Assembly: GCA_008729055.1 (NCBI GenBank)
Contig: SDUX01000003.1
Coordinates: 62,001 to 126,000 of the forward strand
Direction of reading: 5' to 3'
Source of the DNA: Pyropia haitanensis
Taxonomy: Eukaryota; Rhodophyta; Bangiophyceae; Bangiales; Bangiaceae
Length of the DNA stretch: 64,000 nt
The notes under the pieces are model-generated. The model searched no databases, was not told where the DNA came from, and saw nothing but the letters and a program-made list of their open reading frames with translations. The translations under genes and the position numbers were made by a program. Within the stretch, counting starts at the first letter, position 1, and each line of letters begins with the position of its first letter. Shown here one piece after another: positions 54,767 to 64,000 of the stretch.

Positions 54767-55501
54767 ATGGTCCCCACCCGCGCGGCGTTGGCCGTCGTGG
54801 CGGTCGCTTCCCTCGTTGCAGCCGCGACCGGCACGGGAACGGCGACGCCGCCGACGCCAACGCCCAAGATGATGAGGGTGACTCGCGGGGGTGCCGACTG
54901 CATCAGCCGCTGGTTTGTGACCGACTATGTGGACACCGCGTGGGTGTGGAAGGACGTCACCGAGTGTTGTGCGGCACCGCCCAAGCCGGTGACCACCAGC
55001 ACCACCACGGGGGACCAGACGTGCACGGTGACGGTCGCGTCGTGCGGCACCTACCTAACGCCGACCATGAAGTGCGGCCGCAACATGTGCACAGTCACGG
55101 ACTGTGTGACGGCACCGCCGGGCTTGGACATTGGCGTCGCCGAGGCGCCCGCCGCGGGCTGCCCGCCTCGGCCCATGCCCATGCACACCCGCTTTGTCAA
55201 GGCCACCGGCGAGCGGTGTGTCAAGGACTGGTCGGCGTGCGGGGCGGTGGTGGCCCGCGGCGGCGGCGGGTGCACGTGGAAGGACTGCGACGTGTTCCGG
55301 TGCAAGGCGCCGTGTGAGGCGACCAAGCCGATGCCCAAGTCCATGCTGCGCCGCTCCGAGGGAAAGATATGCTCGTCAGCGTGGTGGCCTGTCAAGTCCT
55401 TTGTGGACAATAGTAGCGACTTTCAGTCGTGCTCGTGGACCTGGAAGGATGTGGACCTGTGCTATTGTGACACGGGCAAGCCCAAGTGGGAAAAGTGTTA
55501 A
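54767..55501 (+). CDS. Secreted Cys-rich repeat protein
   Basis: The protein has 244 residues from the ATG at 54767, intronless and cleanly bounded. Residues 1-23 (MVPTRAALAVVAVASLVAAA) are a signal peptide. A Thr/Pro spacer follows, then four diverged modules of about 30-50 residues. Each starts with a Cys and ends in an aromatic-Lys-Asp plus Cys motif: 45-68 (WVWKDVTECC), 86-113 (CTVTDC), 151-181 (CTWKDCDVFRC) and 202-234 (WTWKDVDLCYC). Repeated W-K-D and paired Cys imply a disulfide-knit extracellular fold. Linkers are Pro/Lys-rich. I do not recognise the family; it could be a cell-wall or mucilage component. Coding GC is high, like its neighbours. Confidence 0.8.
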   Translation: MVPTRAALAVVAVASLVAAATGTGTATPPTPTPKMMRVTRGGADCISRWFVTDYVDTAWVWKDVTECCAAPPKPVTTSTTTGDQTCTVTVASCGTYLTPTMKCGRNMCTVTDCVTAPPGLDIGVAEAPAAGCPPRPMPMHTRFVKATGERCVKDWSACGAVVARGGGGCTWKDCDVFRCKAPCEATKPMPKSMLRRSEGKICSSAWWPVKSFVDNSSDFQSCSWTWKDVDLCYCDTGKPKWEKC

Positions 55502-56160
55502 GGCCTTGGACAACGGGCGAGGGTGGGGGTTTGGCGACAGGTGTGGTCCCTGTGACGGCCACGATGGACCGCATGCTCTGCGGGTTAACACAACAGACAC
55601 CACGTGCCTGTCGATTGATGCGACCTCTCCCTTGGTAGAGGACCGCTCCTAAACGCGACGACGGGTACGAGTGCCCACCGACCCGCTGCACAACAACACG
55701 TTGCTCATGCCCCAAAGGCCCCCCACCCAGCCATCCGTTCACGCAGGGTGTCCATGTGGCCCGCGCGTGACCCCCTCCCCACACTCGCGGAGGATTGGCC
55801 CCGGGGCCCCACCGGGGCGCTCTCCACGCTCCAGGCGTGGGAGCGTCCATACGGTCCCGTATAAACGCCACGGCGGCCGCGAGGAGCCGCTTCCATATCC
55901 CGGCGGTACCCACCTGCGCTCACGGCGGCCGCCACCAGCGTCGCCTCGGCCGCCACCCCCCGTAGCCGCACCACCGGCCCCCCACAGAGCATCGGCTCGT
56001 AGGTAGGAGTGGCCACCCCCAGTATTGCCGTCCGAGACCGGGGGGCCGCCTCGTGACGACGCGCTTCAAGCGGCGGCGCCTCCCACAAGTCCTCTCGGCC
56101 GCCATCGCCGCCACGGGGCTACCTGCACGCGCCGCCGCCGCCGCCGCCGCCACCGTCGAA

Positions 56161-56196
<36 letters not shown>

Positions 56197-56268
56197 CCCC
56201 GCTTCCGCCTCCGCCTCCGCCGCACATGCCGCGGCGCTGCCGACACGGGCGGCGGTGGCGGCCGCCGT

Positions 56269-56299
<31 letters not shown>

Positions 56300-56869
56300 G
56301 CGGGTGCGCCCCCCGCGGGTCCACCGGCGGGAGACGGCAACGCGGCGACCGTCTCTCCCCCCGAATCCCCCTGCGCGACAGAAACCGCAGCGGCCCTACG
56401 CAGTCGTCCTACCACGACCGTGGCCACGCGGTCAGCATGATAGGTGAGCCTACATGCATCCGTCGGGCAGCCGCTCGCACGCATCGCACCGCTGCTGGGG
56501 AGTACCGGCACAGGTGCGCCCCGCCACGGGCGCCGCCCGCACCGCCGCAAGCGCTGGCGGCGCGTGGCACACGCCATCAGTGGATCCCGTGACGGCACAC
56601 CATGGACGGGGTGGAGGTGCCAGGGGCCGACAGCAGCGGTGGAGGCAGAAACTGCAGTGACGGCGGCGGGCGCGCCCACACCATATGGTCAGCGGAGACT
56701 GGGGGGGGGGCGTGCCGACCGCGTCACCCACCGCCAAGCACACCGCCCGCCGGTTGGCACAGGCGGCGGCGGCGGCGGCGGCGGCTGCACGCGCAGCGAA
56801 CGACGGCGGCCCCACCGTCGCCGTGGGGCGGTCGACGGCGGCCGCAGTGGCTGCCGGCGTGACAACGCA
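55502..56869. other. Unresolved, possibly decayed coding sequence
   Basis: A (GCC)n tract lies at 56133-56200 and (GGC)n at 56265-56300. Minus frame 56088-55705 and plus frame 56053-56592 are both protein-like in short stretches but share no recognised motif. A gene cannot be assigned to a strand. Confidence 0.35.
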
Positions 56870-57130
56870 CCGCGTGCTGTCGGCGCCCGTGTCGCCGGCG
56901 TGTCGGCCGCCAGCCGCCGGCTGGGGGGTGGCCTCCACGACGGACCAGGACGGCGCGGTCCTCTTGTGGACGCCGCGCGCCAACGGGGCCTGCACGGCGG
57001 GCGCCCTGCCGGCGGCCACTTGGGCCCGCCACCACCGTGTCGCCGCTGTCGGCTGCGGAGGGTGGGCGGAGGGGGGGACGCGCGTCCCCGCAACGATGCG
57101 GCTGTCGGTCTGGCGCGCCATCGGAGAGTG
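56870..57130 (+). other. Possible WD40-repeat fragment
   Basis: One plus frame reads HRVLSAPVSPACRPPAAGWG then VASTTDQDGAVLLWTP, and later HHRVAAVGCGG and MRLSVWR. The spacing of V-x-S-x-V-x-x-SP, STTDQDG and LLW fits a WD40 blade followed by a weaker one. No complete propeller can be assembled from the flanks, and the antisense strand is open too. This may be a fragment of a larger plus-strand gene extending towards 59.7 kb. Confidence 0.3.
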
Positions 57131-59013
57131 GGCTGGGAGCCCGCCATGTGCCGCCCAACGCGCCATTGCCGTCGCCACTGGCGGCGCCGCCTCGACGGTC
57201 GGGGGGCGGCCGCCCTCTCGGAAACGCCCGTGTCGCCCGTCGTGGCGTCGGCGGTTGTGAGACGCCAATGGCAAAGCCGCCCGCCAGCGCGTGTGTGAGC
57301 GGCCCGGCGACAGAGGGTCATCCACGTGAGGCGACCGCGGCGGTGGGACGGTTTGCCCGTCGTATCACCACCGCATGCGCGCGCACGCTCCCCGCTACCA
57401 CCGCCCGTACAAGCGGAACAGGGGTGCCGTCCGCAGAGGTAGCGGGGGGGACGCGAGGGTTGAGGCCCCCTCCACACACGATAAAATTCACGGTGGTTGC
57501 CGCGGCCATGCGTGTCTTGGTAGCGGGTACGAGCTCACCAACGCCGGCGGCCGACGAGCGGAAGGGCCCCGCGCGGGCGCCCAGAGGCGGAGCGAGAGAA
57601 ACAAAGCCGAGTGGACGCGGCGTGGGAGGAGGCCCCCACGACGGGCGGCATCAATCACGAAACGCCAGGCGTCATGCGGAAGACGGCTGACGGGCGGCTC
57701 TTCTGGGCGCCGCCGTCGCCGCCGCCACTGCTCAGGCGTTGGCACTTCATGCGGAGACCCGTCTGCTGTCGGCCTCCCGGGGGGGGGGGTAGAGGGCAGG
57801 GGGGGAGGACAGCGGCCGGGATGGTGGGGAGTGGGACGGCCAAGGCGCGCCGACGGACGTGGCATGGTCAACGGGGCGGTTGCCAGCGACGCCCGCGGCG
57901 CAGGGGGCCTCAGCGCCCTCGATGGACACACATGTTTCTTGTTTTCTGTTTGGTACACGCGGTACATCTGTACACCACAATTCCCTGTCCAGAAGCGAAG
58001 CGCCGTCGAGGCGGCGCAACGCGTCGATGCTGTCTATTCTTCTCTCTTCTTCGAATTAGTCACTCGCAGGAGAGCCCACAGACGGCCGGGTCACGTCTCG
58101 CGGGGGATGCCGCCCGTGGCGGCGGTGCATTGTATTCAGCTACACCCGCATTCCGACTCTGTTACCTGCACCCTGATGTACACCCCCGCCACAGACGGCG
58201 GTGCCACCCGCGTGTCCCTCCTTCCCCCCTACTGACAGGCATCTCGAGCGAGTACCACAGGCGAGGCGAAACAAACCTCCCCTCTCTTTTCCTCCCTCCA
58301 CAACCACCTCCGCTGCAGTCCATGGCTGCCCGCCCACGGCCGCCAGCCTCCCGTCTCACCCCGAGTAGTCGGCCACGCCAGGCGCGGGTTTCCGCATTGT
58401 GCCACCCCCCCGCCCCTTCCTCCCCCCCACACGATCCCCCCTGTTCGTCCCCGCCTGGTGCCTCTGCAGTCCCCCACACGGCCCGTGCACGCTGCCGCTG
58501 CCATGCTCGCCGTGCCACCCAACCCCCCTGACGGGGCGGCCACCCCCCGTACGCACCACCGCGAGGGGAGGAAGCGTCGCCTACCGCCACCGCGGCGGCA
58601 CGGTGCGGCACGTCCCGTCGACGCGCCCCTCGAGCCGTCGCCGCAAAGGCCAGGTGCCACGCTGGCACTCCACGCGTGTCGGCCACCCCCCTCGTTTTGA
58701 CGATACGGGCGGCTGCCAGCGGCCGACACCCCCTTGCTTCGTCGGCAGCGGCCGTGGAAGCACCCGGCGCAGTCACACCCCCAACCCTCCCCCCCCCCCC
58801 AATTGGTGGCGCCGCCACGGCGGGGTTCCGACGCACCGTTTCCATCGCGCACCCCCCTCCATCGTTCCACGTGCCCCCCCTGTCAACGCCCTGCCTCCAC
58901 CTCCACCCCCTGCCTCGTCACACGCGGCCAACACCCCCGCTCTCGTCCAAACACGCTCGCGCTGCCCCAGCACAGACAATGTGGCAGGCTGCGGGGGATA
59001 GGGTCCGCTGGAC
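57131..59013. other. No confirmed gene
   Basis: Weakly protein-like frames occur on both strands (for example plus 57375-58235, minus 58845-58162). None is conserved in motif. 57950-58070 is AT-richer and may be untranslated or intronic. Confidence 0.4.
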
Positions 59014-59360
59014 GTGCCACCCCCTGCCCGCTCCCCACGAATTTTGTACGTAGTATACCCCGACGCGACACTGGCCCATCTCGTCAGCCATCCGATCCCG
59101 CCCCCCACGCGCACCCCCCCCCTCCCAATCCTCAAACGGCTGCTGTCCGCCGACCTGGCGTGCCGACAGCGGCCTGACATTGGCGGGGGTGTCGCGTCAA
59201 TCCCCCCCGGCCTTTGCACTTGCTCTGCACCCGGCTCCCCCCCCCCCCCCGCGGGGCCCCCCCCTCCACCCCACCCCCGCCGCCGCCCGACCCCCCTACC
59301 GCCGCCGAGTGCAAACAGGAACGCGAGTGGTGGGGAGGGCGGAAACCCAGCGCTGCAGAA

Positions 59361-59405
<45 letters not shown>

Positions 59406-59697
59406 TGGGCTGTCAGTGACCAGTAGCCCAGCGGCTAGGCACTGGGTGGTCGCGTGTCTCGTCGGCCCGGCCGCTCACGAGGTAACCAACTGGGTGGGAC
59501 GCCGGCCCCTCGCAGACGGCCGCAGGCGGACGGCCGGGGCGAGGCCTGGACACCAACCCCCCCCCCCCGCGCTGGGCGATGGCGAGCGCACCCACACACC
59601 CACCCCCGTGGGGGAGGCCAGGCACGACGGGCCCGAGTATACAGTAAGCGGGCAGGGGCAGGGAAGACAGTGTGCTGGTTGCAAGCTGCCGCAGTAA
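59014..59697 (+). CDS. Uncertain ORF, possible 3' exon of an unknown gene
   Basis: The open frame reads ILYVVYPDATLAHLVSHPIP, then LPILKRLLSADLACRQRPDI, an Ala run from a (GGC)n tract at 59358-59403, and RHWVVACLVGPAAHEVTNWV, ending at the TAA at 59697. There is no ATG at its start (GTG only), so if real it is a terminal exon. Composition is more balanced than in shadow frames. No domain is recognised. Confidence 0.3.
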
Positions 59698-60821
59698 TTG
59701 ATCCTGTTCGCCGTTTGTTCGGCGCTCCTCTGTCCAACCCCGCCCTCGCCCCTTCCCGCTGTGGCCATCCATTCTTCCTCACATGACCCGAAGGCCAACG
59801 GCACCGCATACAGCACGGTGCCCACGATGGAGGCAAGCGGAAGGCACGAGGAGCGGGAGCGAGGGGCGGAGGCGTGGACAGAACGGCTGCCGTTGGAATG
59901 CAGAGTGCGGTACACGTCGGATCGTTGGGGGTCCTGTTTCGACGCGCAAAGGGTGTCACGCAGCGTGCATCGCACCTATTCTTCACTGTATGCAAACTTT
60001 CTTGTTGTAAACATACAGTCCGTCTCCGGTCCCTTCTCCCCAGTTTTGCAGCTCGAGATTCTCTGTTTCATGTTGATCTTGTCTTACACGGCCGAGGATC
60101 GACATGTGCTGGGGGGTTCGGAGCAACCAGGAGTCAAAGTCACACCGCCACATGCCATGATCGCACCATGATCCACGATCGACGTGCTATGTGTGCGGCC
60201 GAGTTGCATTCTCAGCAAAACTCAGGTCGGACAATCGGAAAGTTGAGATCGGCATGTCTGTACTTTTGTCCAATCATCCGTGGTTGACCTGCGCGCTGCG
60301 GCGGGCGGCGCCCCGGCTTGTATTCTCTCCAGAGCTGCTCACGAATGCGTGTCTCGTGGTCGAAATCGGAAGAATTTTTCTTTTTTTGGTATCGCGGCCT
60401 CGCGGCCGGCCACCCAAGGCGCGGCCGCCCACGGCCGCGCTTCCGCGTGTCGTTCGCCGGGGTGGGGGATCGGCCGGCCGATCAAGCCCGCGGGGCGGGG
60501 TCCACGCCCATCCACGCCCATCCACCGCGCGGCCCCGCAGATCGCGCCCAGCGAGGGGCCCCCCCGATGGGCGGGGGCGGGCGGCGTGCACGACACCCCG
60601 TCACTCTGACACCCCCCCCCCTGCTGGACCAGGGGCGGGATGCCCTTCCAACCAGACGGGTGGGGGGGGGGGCGTGGGTCGCGGCCGGCCCGTCGCACTC
60701 GAGACCTGTGCTGCAACCCCCACGCCGTGTGGGCGGCGGCCGGCCACAAGTCCGCCCACGCCCGCCGCCGCCCGCCACCCCGAGACGGCCTCCATTCGAA
60801 CCCGACTCGGCCAGACCCGCC

Positions 60822-60859
<38 letters not shown>

Positions 60860-62055
60860 CGCACGCTGCGCCGCCGCCGCCCGTGCTCTGGCCCACCCCC
60901 CCCCCGCCCGCAGCGCGCGTCGGCCGCGGGCGGCGGGGCGCGCGCGCGGGCGGCCGGCAGCAGCAGGCGTCCCCCCCCGGCCGGCCGTGGCGCGCGGCCT
61001 GCGGATCCCCCCACCCTCCCCCCCCCCCCTCACCCCGCGGCGACGGTGGTACGGGCCAGCACCGCCGCGGCGCCACGCCCGCGGTCGGCCGCGCGGCCGC
61101 ACGCGGCCGCGAGCCACGCGGCCGGCACCACCCGACCAGCGGCGCGGGCCCCGCCCTCACCCACCGCCGCCCAACGACCGCCGCGCAGCCACTGTCGCAA
61201 GGGCGCCTGCGAGGGGGGGGGCGGGGGGGCGACCGCGGCGGAGCGCGCGCCCGCCGGGGCGCCCCGCCGCCGGCCCTGGGTGCCCCCACCCACCGGCAGC
61301 GGCTGGCGGGGGGGGGGGGGGGGGGGAAGGGTGCCATGCACACGGCCCCGCGCGCGGCGTCCGCCCTGCGGCTGGCCACGGCGATGGTGGCGGTAGGGGC
61401 GCGGGGTACCCAGCCGACTGGCGGCAAAGGGAGGAGGCGTGTCGCTGTCCCGCAGGTGTCCCGCCCGCCGCCGTTGGGGGGTGCGCGCCCGGGGGGGGCG
61501 GCGGGGGAGGGAGCGTGGAGGCGGCGGCGGCCGGCGGGCGCGGACTGTACACTACACCCAACCGCCACGGCGACACGGATGCACAGGCCGCCGCGGCATC
61601 CCCGTTGGCCGACGGTTCGCCGCCAGCGTCACCCCGACGCGGGCGACTGGTCTTTCTTTACCCGGCCCCGCTTTTCCCTTTTCGCCGCCACCACCACAAC
61701 CGCCCCGTGCCCGGCAGACCTCTTGGTTTGACCGGCCCACCGCCCACCGTCCTCGGCTGCCTGCGTTCCTGTCCTTTGTTGCGACCTCCCCCAACTGTAT
61801 CTTTATCCGCAGCCATCTCCGTCGCTGTGGCCGACACGAACGGCCCCTGCCTTGGTCGCTTCCACTCCTACCCCCGCGCCCGGCCAGCGGCTACCCCGTT
61901 GTACTTTTTGCTGGTCCCCGAACGGCACCGCCGAGTTGAGCGCCCCCCCCTCCGCACCCCCCGCCCTGCTCTCCCCCCCGTGCGCCCTCCCATCTCCCGC
62001 CCCCCTCCTTTCTCCCCCTGGCCCGTCCCCTTGTCCCTACCCTCCTTTTTGCAGG
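59698..62055. other. Intergenic/upstream region of the malectin-type gene
   Basis: 59900-60300 is AT-richer and without motif. 60420-61560 is G/C-run-rich with a (GCC)n tract at 60821-60858. The last 100 bp are pyrimidine-rich and end CTCCTTTTTTGCAG-G just before the ATG at 62056. This looks like a splice acceptor, so an intron in the 5' untranslated region or an upstream exon is possible. Confidence 0.5.
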
Positions 62056-64000
62056 ATGGACAGCTCCCCCCGTGGGCGGCCACCGGGGGTGACCCCAGCC
62101 GCCGCCGTCGCCACCGCCACCGCCCCCCCTCCCTCATCCTTTACCCGCGATGCCGGCCGACGGAGCGCGCAGCGGGGCGTGCCCCCGTCGACGGCTGACG
62201 ACGGGAGCCGCCCGCGCGGCGGGCCCACCGCCGTGGCGACGGCCGCTGCCGACGCGGGCGTCGACTGGCGCCGCTCCCGCCGCTTCGTGACCGTCGCGGC
62301 GGCCGTCGCGGCCGTCGCCGCCGCGGTGGTCACCACCACGTCTGCTGTCGCCGCCGCTGCCGCGGCCGCCGCCAGTGACACCGCCACCTCCACCACCACC
62401 ACCACCACTACCGGCACGACCGTCGCTGCCATCGATGCCGCCGCGAAAGTCACCACCCCCGTCATCGTCGACACTGACGACGCCGCCGCTGCGGATGGCA
62501 GCACGTCCGTCTCCCTCTCCACGGCGCTCCGCGCCACCGGCGGCGACCGCCGCCCCCTCTTCCGGTGGAACGCGGGCGGCGGCGCGACGGGCTTCTTTGC
62601 CGGCGACGCGGACTCGGGCACGGCCGGGATCACGTACGAGGCGCCCCCGCGGCGCATCAAGGGCGGCCGCGGCTGGACGCCGGTGTACCTGTCGCACCGG
62701 CTGGCGCCCGGCGGGCGGCTGGCGCTCGCCTTCCCTGTCCCCGCCGGCACCTACGACGTGACGCTGATGTGGGCAGAGGTGTGGTTTTCGGCAGCGGGCG
62801 AGCGGGTGCTGCGGGTGGCGGTGGGGGAGCTCCGCGGGGAGGTGGCGCAGGGGCAGATCGCGCACCTGGACGTGGCCGCCGAGGCGGGGGCCAACGCGTC
62901 GCTGGTGCGCACGTTCCGGGATATCCGTGTGCGCCGGGGGGGGAAGCGGGGGGGGGGCTTGCTCGTTACCATTGACGGGCTCGTCGCGCAACCGATGCTG
63001 AGTGGCGTCGTGCTGTGGGCGGCGCCCAAGCAGAGGGGCGGGAGGGGGGGGCGGGAGGCCACGCCGACGCCATCGCCAAAGCCGCGGAAGGAGCCAGCGG
63101 CCGCGGCGCAACCGTCCGGCGCACCGCGCTGGCACAACGGGTCGGAGTATGACAGCGGCGCGGACCACCGGGCGCACGCGGTGCCCGGCGGCCCGTACGT
63201 CGCGACGGACTTTACCAAGAGCGGCGCCGCGGCGGTGACGCTCGACGGCATTCTCTCCCACTCACACTACTTTGACGCGGGCCCGCCGGCGGTGTCGGGC
63301 CTCATCGTCCGCTACCGGTGGACGATTGAGGAGACGGGCGAGACGATTGGCTGGTCGCCGCGGCGAACGCGGGTCTTTCCGCTCGGCACCACCCGCCTGC
63401 GGCTGACCGTCACGGACAATACGGGGGACGTGGCGTCGGCGCTGACGACGGTGACGGTGCGGACGGCGTGGACGCCGGGCGCCTACTTTTACGCCTACCC
63501 GGGCCGGCCGGGTGCGACGCTCGCCGACCTGATGCCGCCGCCGGGGTGGTGGCGCCGCCCGGCTCGGCCGAGCGCGCGCCAGTCAGACGTTGGCGGCGAC
63601 GGCGGCGGCAGCCTGGCGGGCGTGCGGCAGGCCACGGCCGGCGGCGGCGGCGGGGCGCCCAAGCCGACGCTCGGCACGGCGGTCCCACGGATTGACTTTT
63701 GGCGGGCCGCCGACTTTCCCGGCGGCGGCTTTGCGTCGGCCGCCGCGGTCGCGACGGGCGGCTGGGGCGCGCGGCTGGTCGGGGAGCTCCGCCCCCGCAG
63801 CACCGGCACGTACACGCTGCTGGTCATCCACGACGGCCCCGTGCGGCTGCTGCTTGGCGGCAAGACGCTCATCCACGTACGCCGCCCCGCCGCGGCGGTG
63901 ATGACCAGCTACGCGCCGGGCGTGCACCTGGCGGAGGGCTCGTCGACGCCCCTGCAGGTGCTCTACTGGCAGCGCCGCCGGACGGCGACGCTGGTCGTCG
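62056..64000 (+). CDS. Type II membrane/extracellular protein with malectin, PKD-like and PA14-like domains (3' truncated by window)
   Basis: At least 648 residues from the ATG at 62056; the frame is open to the edge. A Pro/Arg-rich N-terminus is followed by one hydrophobic segment at about 76-105 (FVTVAAAVAAVAAAVVTTTS), then a Thr-rich stalk. Residues about 168-325 match a malectin fold (FRWNAGGGATGFFAGDADSG, YLSHRLAPGG, PAGTYDVTLMWAEVWFSAAG, LVTIDGL). About 376-470 resembles a PKD domain (GGPYVATDF, RYRWTIEETGETIGW, RLRLTVTDNTGDVASA). From 475 on, AYFYAYPG, GWGARLVGELRPRSTGTYTL and GPVRLLLGGKTLI resemble a PA14 carbohydrate-binding domain. It is probably a glycan-binding wall or surface protein. 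The frame survives two G runs near 62936-62958 intact. Confidence 0.85.
   Translation, partial: MDSSPRGRPPGVTPAAAVATATAPPPSSFTRDAGRRSAQRGVPPSTADDGSRPRGGPTAVATAAADAGVDWRRSRRFVTVAAAVAAVAAAVVTTTSAVAAAAAAAASDTATSTTTTTTTGTTVAAIDAAAKVTTPVIVDTDDAAAADGSTSVSLSTALRATGGDRRPLFRWNAGGGATGFFAGDADSGTAGITYEAPPRRIKGGRGWTPVYLSHRLAPGGRLALAFPVPAGTYDVTLMWAEVWFSAAGERVLRVAVGELRGEVAQGQIAHLDVAAEAGANASLVRTFRDIRVRRGGKRGGGLLVTIDGLVAQPMLSGVVLWAAPKQRGGRGGREATPTPSPKPRKEPAAAAQPSGAPRWHNGSEYDSGADHRAHAVPGGPYVATDFTKSGAAAVTLDGILSHSHYFDAGPPAVSGLIVRYRWTIEETGETIGWSPRRTRVFPLGTTRLRLTVTDNTGDVASALTTVTVRTAWTPGAYFYAYPGRPGATLADLMPPPGWWRRPARPSARQSDVGGDGGGSLAGVRQATAGGGGGAPKPTLGTAVPRIDFWRAADFPGGGFASAAAVATGGWGARLVGELRPRSTGTYTLLVIHDGPVRLLLGGKTLIHVRRPAAAVMTSYAPGVHLAEGSSTPLQVLYWQRRRTATLVV

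Overview
The window looks like nuclear DNA of a GC-rich eukaryote. It has canonical GT-AG introns, mitochondrial-type and secretory-type leaders, Gly/Ala/Pro-rich low-complexity protein segments, long G/C homopolymers and (CGG)n tracts, and genes that mostly have no intron or only one or two. Together these best fit a bangiophyte red alga (Porphyra/Pyropia type). This is inference from style; no organelle or rRNA marker is present.

Layout: (i) 1-4.4 kb is a 689-bp satellite array with decayed copies, cut by a 574-bp inverted-repeat element and a 661-bp Harbinger-type MITE, followed by a foldback repeat. (ii) 5.3-5.7 kb holds the decayed C-terminus of a hAT transposase. (iii) 6.1-9.5 kb is a complete PIF/Harbinger transposon with a two-exon SAP+Myb-like ORF1, convergent with an intact DDE transposase. 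(iv) 9.4-27.3 kb is the gene-dense core: SIRT4-like sirtuin (-), Hook-like coiled-coil protein (+), Gfo/Idh/MocA oxidoreductase (-), PAF1-like transcription factor (+) and membrane H+-pyrophosphatase (-). (v) 27-33.6 kb is G-tract-rich sequence and repeats, including a second 574-bp element. (vi) 33.6-36.3 kb is a type II membrane glycosyltransferase-like protein with an internal duplication. (vii) 36.3-46.7 kb is repeat-rich: a ~3.1-kb inverted repeat, a 275-bp tandem repeat and two GAGCAT-type MITEs, one of them inside a decayed PiT phosphate-transporter gene. (viii) 47-64 kb holds a weak hypothetical gene, a FAM193-like gene, a small secreted Cys-rich repeat protein, unresolved weakly coding sequence, and a type II malectin-PKD-PA14-like protein that runs off the right edge.

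The genes are typical dispersed eukaryotic housekeeping and cell-surface genes; I see no operon or pathway cluster. Two themes link the window. First, transposons can be timed and typed by target-site duplications and empty-site comparisons, and one of them now supplies the last ~34 codons of the sirtuin reading frame. Second, in at least three genes (PAF1, FAM193-like, Hook-like) and probably a fourth (47.2-48.1 kb), conserved segments lie in different frames that switch at or near long G or C runs. This suggests run-length errors in the assembly or unusual tolerance of such runs.
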